Positions 1 to 12,378 of a stretch of 64,000 nt of DNA are shown here, piece after piece. Positions within the stretch are counted from its first letter, which is position 1. Each line of letters opens with the position of its first letter. The notes under the pieces are model-generated. The model was not told where the DNA came from and did not search any database. It saw nothing but the letters and a program-made list of their open reading frames with translations. The DNA is from Austropuccinia psidii (lineage: Eukaryota; Basidiomycota; Pucciniomycetes; Pucciniales; Sphaerophragmiaceae). The stretch is from assembly GCA_023105745.1 (NCBI GenBank), contig JALGQZ010000011.1, forward strand, positions 20,548,975-20,612,974, written 5' to 3'. A program made the position numbers and the translations under genes.

Positions 1-66
1 TTATTATACCTTTTATCCCCCCATCATAAAACAAGGTACTCACAGAAATTCCATCTTGAGATATTT

Positions 67-480
67 TTTCTGGTGGTCAAATTTGAATTGGTGTCATCTT
101 ATAGGAATATGTTCCCATATTATTGGTTTATTTCACCATTATGAACTTTATTATTCTCAGTTCACAGTATTGATATATATTTTCTAGTAGTTGAATTTGA
201 GATGGTGTCATTTGATCAAGATATTCCACCATATTTTTTAAACTATACTGATATTTCAACTAAGATTTATTCTTATTATTCGCAGCCTCAAGAGAGTTTT
301 TCTGGTGAGAAAAATTGAAATGGTGTCCTTTAATACAAATATTGCACCATATATTTGGTTTATTGTACCACTTTTTTGAAATATACTGATATAGAACTGA
401 TCTTTTTTGATATTTTTCATATAAATCAGGGAATATTTCTGATTAGTAGCTTTTAAATGGTTTCATTTGATACAGATATT
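67..480. repeat. diverged tandem repeat, about 4 units of 114-137 bp
   Basis: Four related units begin near 67, 181, 299 and 436. Each opens with TTTCT(G/A)GT or TTTCTGAT, followed by a variant of AATTGAAATGGTGTCATTTGATA and a later ATATTNCACCATAT motif. Spacing is 114, 118 and 137 bp and the units are strongly diverged, so the array is old. It has no relation that I can see to the LTRs further right. The array may start to the left of the window. No coding frame follows the repeat. Confidence 0.5.
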
Positions 481-939
481 GAAATATACTTTGGAGCTGT
501 ATTTTTATAGCTGAACTATGAATATTTGGGTGCACTTCCTTGGAATGTATTTGTTTCATTCTGATTATATGTAATACTTAATCTATAAAATCATCTTGTA
601 ATGTTTGGTTGTAGGGATTTAAGTGGGGGTCAGGTAGTGTAGCACCATGTTATTGTAATTTTCATTATGTAAATGAATGTAACACATATATGTGTAAAAA
701 TTATGTCAGCACTTATTTGATTTTGAATCTTCTTATGAATATTTAATAGTTTAACCAGCTGCAGCTTTTCCTAAGAATATGCTTGTACCTAGTCTAAAGT
801 GTATAGTATTTTTTTAATAAATGATATATAGATAATTATTCATTTTATAGAGTTGAGGAAATATGGACTATAGATGAAGTTTGATTCAGATTCAAGTAGA
901 ATAGCTATCTTTTATAATTTAATAGAATAATATTTTTGA

Positions 940-1140
940 GACTTTTTATTTTTTTTTCATTTTATATATATTTTTCATTTATTTCATTTATTTATTTCAT
1001 TTCTTTTGTTTCTTTCATTTATTTATTTTATTTATTTTATTTCATTTAGTTAATTTATTTGCTTTATTTTTTTATCTCTTTTATTTCTTTTATTTATTTT
1101 ATTTCTTTTATTTCTTTTACTTCCTTTATTTCTTTTATTG
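940..1140. repeat. T-rich low-complexity tract (TTTATTTCATTTATT-like)
   Basis: About 200 bp of almost pure pyrimidine/AT sequence built from irregular TTTATTT, TTTCATT and TTTCTTT words. It looks like simple-sequence expansion by slippage. The flanks (481-939 and 1141-1193) are unremarkable AT-rich DNA with no gene that I can recognise. Confidence 0.7.
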
Positions 1141-1193
1141 CTATTTTTATCTTCTTTAGATCTAATATTGTAGATTCAAACCTTGAAAGAAAA

Positions 1194-2012
1194 GGTATGG
1201 AATACCACAATGGTAAATAAGATTGATTATTCAACTCTTTAAAGTAACAAATCTCTCACTTCATTCCAGAGAGCCCAGTTTCTTCTGGTTAAGATGTATA
1301 ATTTTGTCACATATTTACACAAAAAGAGAAAATAAAACTCATTTGACCATACCGTTCAAACAAAAATACATTCCACATTAATTAATATTTTCTGTCAATT
1401 CTATCAAATGACCAGGCTTTTGATACATTTTTTTACTGAAATCACATGCATAATTTATCAATCCCTGATGATTCTAGTGATTTTGTTTCTCATTATCTTC
1501 AAGTTGAAAAGTAGTCTTATAAATGAGTTTTTGCTTTAAATCATTTGAAAGGAGTATATTGCAGAATATTACAAAGAAATATAACTGATAAAGCTTAAAA
1601 GATTATTCAAAACTTAGCTCAGTGATTTTAAATCAAAGATAAAGTCTTATTAATTCATTAATATGTGAGTTCTACATTAAAAATTGTATTGAAAACTTAT
1701 TAGCTCTAAGTCCAAGTTTTTTTAAATCATAGCTTATGAATGAAAGAGGTAATTGAATAACAAGCTTTTTGCTACTAATCATTCTAAATATAATGAAACA
1801 CCATGAATGCCACTGTTATTTGACACAAATGTTCAGAATTATAAGAACGACATGCTAAAAGGACAGAGAAGCTATTTTGAAATCTGAAAAAGGCTGTCTG
1901 AGAAACCATTCTAAAGATTCAAGCAGTTAAAGGCATATTTGGTGATGAAAAAACTTAAGTAACATTGTAAAAGAGTGTGCATGATTGAAATTAAATTGTG
2001 GTATTCCATACC
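1194..2012. mobile_element. possible non-autonomous element bounded by 17-bp inverted repeats
   Basis: GGTATGGAATACCACAA at 1194-1210 recurs exactly in reverse complement at 1996-2012, leaving about 785 bp between them. The interval has no long ORF. A MITE-like DNA element is possible, but I see no clear target duplication outside the repeats, and the core of the repeat (GGTAT..ATACC) is itself palindromic, so two independent protein-binding sites are an alternative. Confidence 0.3.
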
Positions 2013-2152
2013 CGTTTTTCAGTTTGGATTAATAAGAAGGGCTATTAGTAGTATTTTATTTAGAAATTTGAATCAGGAGGGAATCTTGAATCACATACAA
2101 TTATGATGGGAGTGTAATTATCAACTTATAGGGAAATGTTTAAGTGAGGAAA

Positions 2153-3700
2153 TGTCAGCCTGTGAGGTATGTATGAAATACCCATAAGGCCAAAAATAAC
2201 TCATTATAAAGTTGATTTAGTCTTTAACAGGATTATGAATTAAATAAAAAAAAAAAAAAAATAAGTATAGATTTATTTTTGATAAAAAAAGTTATAAACA
2301 TTATGTAACTTTTGGATTCCACACCAAAACTAACCTAGGGTGTACCCAAAAGTGGCTATTTCTTATCTTATTAGAAGGATTGAAAATCTCACAGTACCAA
2401 TATACATTTTACAATTTTAATTAAAATTTTTAAATTGTCAGTTTTAACATTAAATTTAAAGTTTCATAAGGTTTATTCTAACTTGAAAAAATTTAATTCA
2501 AATTAAGGTGTGGTGTATATTTATAGAATTGGATAACAATTTTCCATACAGGCTATAAATCCTCTGCAATCTCAATTTAAATTTGTTTGAAGCCATTTTA
2601 TGGCTTTAAAGAAATCAAAGGAAAAATATAACACTAGAAGGTGGGACAAAGGAAAAAAGCCAAATAATACCAGGGTACCCACCCTTTGGGATCTTCAAGG
2701 ACTCCATTAAGGTTTTCCAACTGTATTTAAGGATTTTAAAACTTATTTAAGCTTTAAGCTTAGAATTTGATTGAATATTAAAGATTGAGCTGGTTTATCC
2801 TCAATTGAAGAGGAATCAAAAGCTACAAAAGGGTAAATCCCCATATTCAGACTTGTAATCAAGGTTTTAAGAACTGTCAAAGCTTAAAAAAGATTAAAAT
2901 TTAAAGTTATAAGTATTAAAACATTGTCAAAAGTTAATTTTTGGTGTGCATTGCTACTTTACGCGGAAAAATAGCAATAACTTCAGAAATTAATTAAAAA
3001 TCCAACTCTTAATGGATTTTCCTGAAATTTCACACAACTTCCAATTACATGCTATATATGTATAAATCAATCCCAAATTCTTTTTTATAAAAAGAATTAT
3101 TTGGTAATTAGCCTTTGAATTAGCTCTTTTGATTATTCTTAAAGAAAATTGGGATATATTCGAAAATTAATTTGGAATCCAGTTTGAGAGATTTTCACTT
3201 GAAAATTTATTTGTAAGTTGTTCATGTGAAGAACTTTAATATAAATAAGCTTATTCTATATTTAAACCTAAAATAATCAACCCAAAAAGGGATCCAAGCT
3301 ACGCGGAGTTAAGAATAACACTGGTAACTTTAAATTGAAATGAAAAATAATTTATCTTGAGTTAGGAACATTATTTTTGAGAATAGTATTTCAGTTTTGA
3401 TATGAGAACGCCCTCTATATCTATTATTAATAATGAGAGCTGATCTGAAGGCATAAAAAGAGCCTTCACATCCCTGCTTTTTTCCATAATAATTGTCAAA
3501 ATCTTTTATTCAGACATTTTAAACAGGTAATACTTTATTTGATATGAAATTTTATATTATTAAAGTAATTCTAAAGGTATGCTAATCTTTATAGATTATA
3601 AAGAAAGAAAAATATTTCTCTAAGAATATCTTTTAAGTCCACAAAATTTCCTTTTAAAACTCTTAAATCTTATTTTATCATAAAATAGCTATTTTATTCT
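2153..3700 (+). mobile_element. truncated LTR of the A/B family (plus orientation)
   Basis: The start TGTCAGCCTGTGAGGTATG matches, with one change, the TGTGAGCC...GTGAGGTATG start of A/B-family LTRs. The next 1.5 kb parallels the B 3' LTR (27729-29160): the same order of blocks, including the CTAGGGTGTACCC block, the GCAATAACTTC stretch and the promoter-proximal TATAAAAAGAGCC region. It ends at 3700, where a minus-oriented C-family LTR fragment begins, so the U5 part is missing. It is an old solo or truncated LTR used as an insertion target. Confidence 0.75.
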
Positions 3701-4162
3701 TGCAAGGTGTGGATATGAAACTTTGACTAAAAATCAGTACTTTTCCTGTCCTCAAAATTTCTATAAGGTAAAATTTAATGAAGAATAGTAGATTTTGAGA
3801 GTTTTCAATTGAAAAAACACCAAATTTATTTTTTATAACTCTGTAAGTATAAAAAAATAATATTTTAAATATTTATTGTTTTACCAAAAACATATTATAA
3901 ATATTTATTTCTTTACCAACAATAATATTATAAATACTTATTGTTTTACCAACAATAATATTATAAATACTTATTGTTTTACCAACAATAATATTATAAA
4001 TATTTATTGTTTTACCAACAATAATATTATAAATATTTATTGTTTTATAAACAATAAGAATTTATCCAAAAATACTCTACAAGGGATAGTTGAGGCTAAA
4101 AAAAGCTACTTCAAGAGCAATTTCAATTTGAATCAATTGAGCAAAGAGCTGAAGACACTTAA
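3701..4162 (-). mobile_element. C-family LTR fragment with expanded minisatellite
   Basis: From TGCAAGGTGTGGATATG at 3701 the sequence follows the end of the element C LTR (compare 34089 and 42345): the shared words include ACTTTTCCTGTCCTCAAAATT, and later CTCTACAAG and CAATTGAGCAAAGA. The terminal TGTAAG has become TGCAAG. The fragment stops at 4162, where the left LTR of element A starts, so A (or a deletion) truncated it. Unlike the C copies, the internal AT-rich word has been multiplied into a six-unit array. Confidence 0.75.
3856..4051. repeat. 33-bp minisatellite, about six units
   Basis: Units of the type AATAATATTATAAATA(C/T)TTATTG + TTTTACCAAC repeat about six times, the last four at exactly 33 bp. 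The homologous place in both element C LTRs holds a single unit, so this is a local expansion. Since 33 is divisible by 3, translation gives a repetitive open frame (3876-4241), which is an artefact rather than a gene. Confidence 0.9.
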
Positions 4163-7100
4163 TGTAAGTTTTGTCTATGAAACTCTTGATAATAGTAGCA
4201 AAATCAACAGTACTATGACTGTCCTCAGTAGAAATATATAATATAACAAAATATTATAACCACAAATTTAAATATAATTATTAAAAATAATTATATAAAA
4301 AAAATAAATTTAATTATTATTATAAAAATATGATAATAATAATAAAAAATATAATAATTATAATAAATTATAATTATTCTATTATTGTTATAGTCACTGA
4401 CAGTTATAACAATAAGAAGTTTAAAGCTCTTAATGAGACAATTAAACGTGGAAAATATGAATATTAACCACTTATAAATAATATAAATATTATTTATAAA
4501 GGAATTAAACACACACTGTGTAGAATTAATTCTTATAGAATAAAAATTCTATATAAAAAAACTAATACTAGATAAAAAAATATAGAAATTGAGAGAAAAA
4601 CTTACTTATAATATTTATTTAATACAACAAGTCATAAAACAACAGCTATTATATTAAATAATAATTATAAGTTAAAAAAACGCCAAAAGTCAATAATTTT
4701 AAATATAAAACAACCTTTTATAATAAAAATCAAGATTAAAGAGTTTTTGAGAGGAATTTGTGGATTCTAAAAGATATTTAAGATGATTTAGTTGTCAGCC
4801 TGTGACTCAAAACAGAGCACCAGCATGACATCCAACATACCATAAGTAATGGTATGAGGAGTATTGGACAAATATAGCTAATACAAGTAAATTATAAAGA
4901 GGAAACCTCCTCAAATATAATAAGAAAGGACAAAGATATGCCCTATCAAAGATAAGACCAAATAAGCAAAAACTCTTATTCTAGTCTCTAATCTAACTTA
5001 TACATATTTCATGAAACCCCAACCAGAATGGTTTTTTTCTTGAAGCTCTAAGGTAGAGCTATCCAATGGTATCATCTATTCATCTGTAGCACTCCTAAAT
5101 CAGGAGATACCATTATACCACCTTTTTTCCACCAACAACCCCTCAAAGGTGTAGGAGGGCTTGTACAAAACTGTACAAAAGTACAGCCAAATTGGAGGTC
5201 TGAGTGAGAGCTTTAATTTGAGATACCTTAGACCCCTCTATCTTCAAAATTGACAGAGGGATCTTGGTTTAAAGGTTTACATCTCAAAATACAGGATTTC
5301 TGAAACTAACCATATAAAGAAACCCCTGTATCTTTGGAATATATTCATACAGCTGTAAAGCGTTGTATACCAGACTGTAGATCTAATCAAGCCCTACAAT
5401 ACTGTATCATTGGAATACAGATATCTTCTAAATTGGAGAAGATATCTGGCTTGGAAGGTTTTGAAGCCTCATACTGATGTACAAAAATACATCCAAAAAC
5501 TTAAAGTCCTTATAGCTTTTGCTATCTTAGAGAAGGGTAAGCATGAAGCATATCAAATTGAAGAGCTCATTAAGCCCTTCAATTCTGTGCTCTTGGATTC
5601 TTGATATCTCAAAAACTGACTAAGATATCTTGGTTGGAAGTATTTTGACCAATACTGGTCTGTACCAAACCTGTACCAACCAGTACTGGCTTGATACTTA
5701 AAATAATGGTTGTTTAAAGCTTAAACCCGCCCAGAATGACTAATATTAGTCATCCAGACACTCTGGACACGTCAAAATGGTGCTGACGTGGCCTGTGAAG
5801 AGTTTTTTCACCCTGTATTGATCCAGAATGATCATTTGTGGTCCAAAAACCACAATTCTGACTATGCTGACGTCAGAATTGATGGTACAGAACCACAACC
5901 CAGCCTCCAGAGTGAAAATTTTCACTCTGTAGACGTGTGAAGAGCCTACCAGTCTTTCACAGTCCTCAGAGGAGATAAAAGCAGGTCTTTCCTCACTGGA
6001 AAAGACTCATCTTATAATGAATTAGCATCCTTACGTAGTAAAACTGTCTTATACCAGTAGTACTCTTAGGATTATATTGATATAATTAAAATATAATTAT
6101 TGTAGTGTTTCTTTACAGTCAAAGATATTAGAGCATTGCAACCCAGGTCCTCAATAGACTCATCACCACTGTTACCACATAGCAGTAGGACCTGAAGATT
6201 TCATTTATTATTTATTTTTTGTGTGTCACAGTCATAGTGCTAGCTTGTATTTACTATTTTTAAGCTACTACATAGACTCACCCTGACATTAGTTTTATAT
6301 AATAAAATATATTATTGGTGATTACAACAATAATCTAAATTCTATGATTTCAATTCTTTGATTTTAATAAATAAAGAATAAAAAAACTTAAGAATTATTT
6401 TAATAATAAGATTTTATATTTAATAAAACTTTACCTGTTTAAATTTCTAATAAAAATTGATGGACAAAAACAGTGATGAAAAGACTCTTTTTATGTCTTC
6501 AGAGCAGCTCTCATGATTCATAATGGATATAGAGGGCGTGCTCAGGTCAAAACTGAAAGACCATGCTTAAAGCTAAAGCTCTTAACTTAAGGTAACTTAA
6601 TTTTAATTCCAATTTAAAGTTAACAGGGTTATTCTTAACTCCATGTAACTCTAATCCTCATTTAAACTAATGATTTTAAGTTTTTAATATAAATAAGCTT
6701 ATTTATATTAAAGTTCATCAAATGAACAACTTAAAAATAGAATTTCAAACAGAAATCTCTTAAACTAAATTTTTAATTAATTTTTAAAGAAATTATAATT
6801 TTCTTTGAGCTTTAATTCAAAGAGTAAATTTCCAGGCTAATTACCCAGGAAATGTATTTATAAAAGATACTTAAAATTGAATTTATATGTAGATAATATC
6901 AAATTGTAAGCTGTGTGAAAATTTCAAGCAGATACATTGAGAATTGGACATTTAATGAATTTTTGAAGTTATTGCTATTTTTCCATGTAAAATAGCAATA
7001 CACACCAAACCTTAAGTTTTGATAAGGTTTTAATGCTTGTAACCTTAAAGTTTTAAGCTTATTTAAGCCTTGACAGTTCTTAAAGCCTTGAATTAAAGCC

Positions 7101-7815
7101 TGCATATAGGGATTTACCCTCTTGGCAGCTTGAAATTCCTGTCTAATTTGGGATAAAACCAGTTTAAACTTTAATTTTGGATCAAAGTCTAATCTTAAAG
7201 TTTAAATAAGGTTAAAAATCCTCCAATACAGGTGGACAACCTTAAGTGAATCCTTGCAGATCCAAAAAGTTGGGTACCCCAGCTCTATTTGGTCTTTTTC
7301 CTTTGTCCCACCTTTTTGGGTGGATTTTGCCCTTTTATTTATTTAAAGCCATACTATGGCCTTAAACCCTTTTAAATTGAGCTCACGCAGGATTTAAATT
7401 CTGTATGGCAAATCCTTAGCCAATTCAGTAAATATACACCACACCTCAATTTTAACTAAAATTTTGGTAAGTTTGCATAAACCTTATGCAACTTTAAATT
7501 TAAGCTTAAATTTAACAATTTTAAAAAAATGTTAAAAAAGTTACATTAGTACTGTGATATTCTTAAATCTTCTAATAACATAAGAAATAAGTGTTTTTGG
7601 GTATAACACCTTATGGATGTACCCTAGATTATTTTTGGTGTAGAATCCAAAAATGACATAATATTTATAACTTTGTTTATCCAAAAAAAGTTATACTTAT
7701 TTTTTGTTATTTTTTATTTTAAATTCAATTAAAAAGTCTGTTGAAGACAATTTTAACTGTGTATAAAGTTATTTGTGGCCTTATGGGTATGTTATACATA
7801 CCTCACATGCTCACA
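4163..7815 (-). mobile_element. element A 3' LTR (left), interrupted by solo LTR S1
   Basis: Begins TGTAAGTTTTGTCTATG and ends GCTCACA at 7815 on the plus strand, i.e. TGTGAGC...CTTACA in the sense of the element. Excluding the S1 insertion (4793-6288 plus one 5-bp duplication) it is about 2.15 kb, the same length as the solo copy at 18616-20787. The TATA-like box for this copy lies near 6490 (CTTTTTATGTC on the plus strand). Confidence 0.85.
4793..6288 (+). mobile_element. solo LTR S1 (TGTCAG...CTGACA family), 1496 bp
   Basis: Starts TGTCAGCCTGTGACTC and ends ACTCACCCTGACA. It is flanked on both sides by TTAGT (4788-4792 and 6289-6293), and the uninterrupted right LTR of A shows the empty site. 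No internal coding region remains, so it is a solo LTR left by LTR-LTR recombination. A TATA-like GATAAAAG lies at 5974-5981. The last 60 bp have the same plan as the other LTRs: a small inverted repeat (TAGCTT 6241-6246 with AAGCTA 6262-6267), then CATAGACTC and the terminus. A second copy is at 31365-32782. Confidence 0.9.
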
Positions 7816-7828
7816 TTCCCTACCACCA
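7816..7828 (-). promoter_or_regulatory. polypurine tract of element A
   Basis: On the minus strand this reads TGGTGGTAGGGAA directly before the 3' LTR start TGTGAGC. It is the expected RNase H-resistant primer for plus-strand synthesis and occurs in near-identical form in E and D. Confidence 0.8.
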
Positions 7829-7974
7829 AAATAAAATTGTACCACAATTTTTCTTTTTTAGTATACCCCCAAGTTATTTCGGGGGGGTATAATCCACTGT
7901 CCAACCTCTCTACCTATAATTTTCTAAGTGTGTAAAGCACACAATTCAAACTTTATTGAGGAATTAATCTTCTC

Positions 7975-9409
7975 TCATGTCTGAATCTTCTGAGAAAGTT
8001 TTGGTAATCAGGTATGTTGCTTTCTACAATCCACTCATCTTCATGTTGTGGGTTTTTATACCTGACTAAGTATTCTCTTTCATTTTTCCCCTAAGTCTTC
8101 TTTCTTTCAAGACTTTTAGTACCTTTTTCTCATCACTTTAATCTAGTGGGGGTACTTCTAAGGGTGTTTCATTTCTCAAAGGAAATAATTCCTTATCACT
8201 TGAAGTGTAATGCTTCACTAAACTGACAGGGAAATTTGGATGTTTGTTTTCCAGTTCTCCTGACAGTTCTACTTGTACTGCATTTGTCCCATGAAGGGCT
8301 TTAATAATAAATGGTCCTGCAAAGGAATCTTTCAATTTATTTGGGCCCTTAATGTGATTAAAGTTCAAGGTTGAAACTAGTATTAATTCCCCTACTTTGA
8401 ATTCTGGGGTCTTATTACTTTTATCCCATTTCTGTTTAGCATATTCAAAGGCATCATTCATGCTTTGATTTGCATGATGTCTTACTTTATCAAGCAATAA
8501 CTTCAAGCTTGATGCAGTTGAATGAATATCAATCAGATCTTTCTTCAAAGTATCAATTGGGAGTTTGGGGTTCCATCCTTTTTCCAACATTGCAGGAGTT
8601 TTTCCTGTTGAAGCATGGATGGAGGTCTTGTAGGCTAATTCCAATGCTGGTATAAGAGTACACCAATCATGGGTAAAGCCATCAGAATGTTTAAACTCCA
8701 GCCCATAAGCACAAAATCTTCTGATCATTCCCTCAAGGGTTTGAATCATTCTTTCTGCCAGTCCATCTGTTTGCAGATGATAGGCTGTTGAGAATGATAG
8801 TCTTATACCCAAAGGCTTATGTAAGTTAGTCCATAAGGCTGATGTAAATTTTGGGTCTCTGTCACTAATGATGTCTTTAAAGAGACCAGTATGGGATATT
8901 ACTCTATTCCAGATCAAAAGAGCTGTATCAATAGCTGTGTCATCTTTGTGACATGGTAGAAAGATTGGTGTTTTGCTATATCTGTCCACAATAACAAGAC
9001 ATGCATTGTAGCTTTTATCACCTCCAGGTGGTAAGGCAGTTACCCAATCCATGTGAACCACTTCCCATGGGGTACTTGGTTCTTGAATATGGATCATTAA
9101 TCCAAATATTTTACCAGTAGCTTTATTGGCTTTCTGGCATCTATCACAACTGTGACAGTACTCAATGACATCTTTTCTCCAAGATGGCCACCAGGCACAT
9201 GTCTCAATTACTTCCATAGTTCTGTCTTCAGAAAGATGTCCAGAATATATGTTATCATGGCATTCTAGTAGTATGGTGTTAATTAACATTATACTACATA
9301 GAACCATGACACATGTGTGTTTAGATCTATGATATAGTATACCATCAAACAAATGGAATCTCCCATTATCATAAGGTGTTTTCCAAATATCATCCAGAGA
9401 ATTAGCCAA
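7975..9409 (-). pseudogene. element A integrase with chromodomain-like tail (broken)
   Basis: The open piece 8138-9409 encodes integrase: zinc-binding HDN...GHLSEDRT and CHSCDRCQK, then the DDE core with [20 protein letters not shown] and QTDGLAERM, then the GPFIIKALHG SH3-like part. A stop (TAA) at the 8138 end separates it from a chromodomain-like tail at about 7975-8135, which also suffers a one-base loss after CTTAGGGGA. Element B has the same one-base loss, so it was inherited. Upstream it is cut from RNase H by a stop at 9491. Confidence 0.85.
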
Positions 9410-9490
9410 GGCTACATCTTTGCAATCTTTGTCAAGTAGAGCAGTAAGAATATGACAGTTCTTATCTTGCTTATAGCTTTCTCTAACTTC

Positions 9491-10915
9491 TTAAAAGAAT
9501 TCTGTTCCAACATCCGTGATATTAATTCCTTCAATTGGAATTTGAGGTTCTGCACTTTTAGGAACATAGGCAGGGCTATCAGATATATTTGGTAATGCCC
9601 ATCTACTTAAGCCATCAGAATTCCTATGAATATTTCCAGCTTTATGTACTATGGTCATATTGCCTCTATACTCCTGTATAGCAATCTGCCATCTTAACGT
9701 GTGTCTGTTTGGAGTTTTCATGTTAAGAAGTGATTTTACTGCATTAAAATCAGTAATTACTTCAAACACACTACCATCAAGATAGTAATGAAGCTTTTCC
9801 AAAGCCCAAACAAGGCAAAGGCACTCTATTTGGCTAGCTCCATATCTGGCCTCAGTAGGTTTAATTTGTCTTGAAATAAAACAAATTGGACCTTCATAAG
9901 TTTTTTCATTGACAATTTGAACCTGATGAAGAGCAGCTCCTGAGCCTTCACCACATGCATCAATATACAGCTTGAAAGGAAGTTTCCAGTCTGGCATCAT
10001 TAATAATGGTGCATTGGTCAAGGCATACTTGATTTTTTCATATGCTTGAATCCTCTCCTGTGTCATTTCAAAAACAGTTTGTTGATCACAAATCCTGTAT
10101 AATGATCTGGAATGGATAGCAAAATCTTTAAGGTGTTGCCTGTAATAACTGGAAAACCCTAAAAAAGACATCATTTCTTTTTTGTTCTGGGGAATTTGTT
10201 TCAGTAAAACTGCAGCCACTTTGTTTTTGTCAACACCAAGGCTCAGTCCTGAGACTCCATGTCCTAGAGTGTTTAACTCATGAAGCCCAAAATTACATTT
10301 TTTAAGAGATATTTTCATGTTCACTTGAAGAATTTTCTTAAGTACTAATGAAAGTCTCTCTAAATGTAATTGCCAGGTTTCTGAAAAAATGATACTGTCA
10401 TCAATATAAATGATTAACCATCCTTCTGACAATTCATGTGGGAAGATGATATTCATCTTTCTCTGATAATGAGAGGGTGCATTTTCAATACCAAAAGGCG
10501 TTCTCAAATACTCATAAATCCCACAATGAGCAATTATTCTCAATAATTTCCTAGCATGAGGTGTCAAAAAATTCTGGTGAAAGCCTTTTAGAGCATCCAT
10601 GGAAGTAATGAATATTGCTTTGGATAATTGAGTCAAAGTCTCATGAATTCTAGGGATTGGATACCTGTCTGGGATAGTATAGGTATTCAGTGCTCTAAAA
10701 TCACCAACCATCCTTGACTTATCATTATGCCAAGTAATGATTACTGGAGTTGTGACTTCTACCTCCTCATTGTGTCCAACGTTTCTAAGAACTCCCAGTT
10801 TCATTAGTACATTATTATGATTTTCTAATTCTTCTCTAGCCCTGGGGCTAGCTGGGTAAGCTGGTCTTCTTAATAGTGGCGGATAAGGCCTTTCCACATT
10901 AAGCATAATGTCCAC
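9491..10915 (-). pseudogene. element A reverse transcriptase-RNase H (broken)
   Basis: Open piece of 474 codons covering RT from the [21 protein letters not shown] entry through [14 protein letters not shown], the catalytic YIDD box (followed by S rather than the I of C, D and E), and RNase H with YIDACGEG, ending at TDVGTEFF. The downstream stop TAA replaces the GAA/GAG of the related elements. At the upstream boundary (10916-10918) a TAG replaces a Glu codon between protease and RT. Element B has TAA at the same codon. RT copies the RNA and RNase H removes it. Here both lie in a frame with no ATG context of its own. Confidence 0.85.
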
Positions 10916-12247
10916 CTAATGGCCTTTTATAGCCCCAAGTGGTTCATTATCTGAAGCAAAGGCTTCCCTGTATTGAAATAAAATTTCAATAAGCTCTTCC
11001 TTCATCTCCAGTGTTAATTCAGGACTAATTTGTGCTTCAATCAATTGAATTAACACAAATGTTTCCTTATTAGCATTTTTTACTTGTTTAATGACAGTAA
11101 TTTCTCTTTTTTCTAGAGGAAAAGCAAATTTTTGTCTTTTATTTTCCCCTATAGTGAAATACCTGTCTTTATGATTATTAATATCAATACAATAAATATT
11201 GAGATAATCATTCCCAAGTATAAAGTGTTGTGAAGTACAATTATTCATAACAACAATTTTGACTTTCAATCTTATACTTCCTGCAGGATGAGGAAATATG
11301 ATTTCTGCTTCAAATATACCCAAGGGGTGCATACCTTGGCTAGCATTGCTGAATGTTATACCTTCAATTGGCATTAATTTGTCTTGCCAATTGGTATAAA
11401 TATTTTCAAGATAATCCTTTCCAACACAAGTGCAAAAAGCACCTGAGTCAAGGTGTACCTTGGCTTCTGTGTTGTTTATCACAATATTAGTGATACAAGA
11501 TGAACCAGCTGTATAACCTTTACCTCTGACAGGTTTGGTTTTTTGCATTTTAACATCTTGCACATGTATGAGATCCATACATTCATCACTATACTGTGGT
11601 AAATGAGTGTGTACCTCAGTGACTTCAAAAGAAACATTAATTTTTTCTATACTAAGCTCCTCTGGTACTTCTTCTTCTTCTGAAGGCTCAGAATCACTTT
11701 CATGTAAAGATACATCAGTTGTTTCTTTTGTGTCTTCCACTTTTTCAGCATTTATCTCATTGATTCTTGTCTTTTTTGGGCAAGTGTTTGCTAAATGAGA
11801 TGTGCTTCCACATTTGTGACATTTCAAAGGAAGTCTGTCTTGTGGCTTATTTGGTTTTGAAATTGGTTTCCCATTAGTCTTATTGTCTATTGGGCATTTG
11901 GACCAATTTCTTCCAATTTTTGTTCTAGTAGTGATGTCCTCCATAGCATTGATATAATCTTCTGTAGAGCAAGGCTCAATAAATCTGCTTCTTATAGCAT
12001 GCTCAAGGTCACCACCACACTTTCTTAATATCCTTTTATGTACCATTGTTTCAGACATATCAGGATGAAGGGCAGTTAATCTGTCCTTCTTCTTAGGAAA
12101 CCATGACATGGGCCTGTCCCTCTCAATATTAAAAATGGCTTCTTCAAACAAATTTTCCATTCTAAATCTCCAGGAATCATTAGCCCATTTGGAAATAATT
12201 TGTTCTTTCCACCAAGGCCAAGAATGTTTACCATGGTCTTGTATCAT
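10916..12247 (-). pseudogene. element A Gag core, zinc knuckle and protease (broken)
   Basis: 443 open codons: the second part of the retrotransposon Gag (capsid-like) domain with WWKEQIISKWANDSWRF and the CGGDLEHAIRSR helix, a CCHC knuckle [14 protein letters not shown], an acidic linker, and an aspartic protease with active site DSG (LDSGAFCTCVG). The frame differs by one base from the upstream Gag piece because a C is missing near 12356. A further TAG sits near 12302. The final stop at 10916 is shared in position with element B. Confidence 0.85.
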
Positions 12248-12378
12248 TTTGTAATACCATTTCTTTGCTGATTTGGTAAATAATGAGTGTAATCTGGCAC
12301 CTATCTATTCATCTGGTAGGTTAAAGTCCTCTTTAAAAATATCAATTGTTTTCATAATTCCATATGATTATATTCTCC

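Noticed and set aside
3876..4241. 121-codon ORF with repeating NNIINTYCFT units
   Set aside because: It is the translation of a 33-bp AT minisatellite inside an LTR fragment, with no conserved protein.
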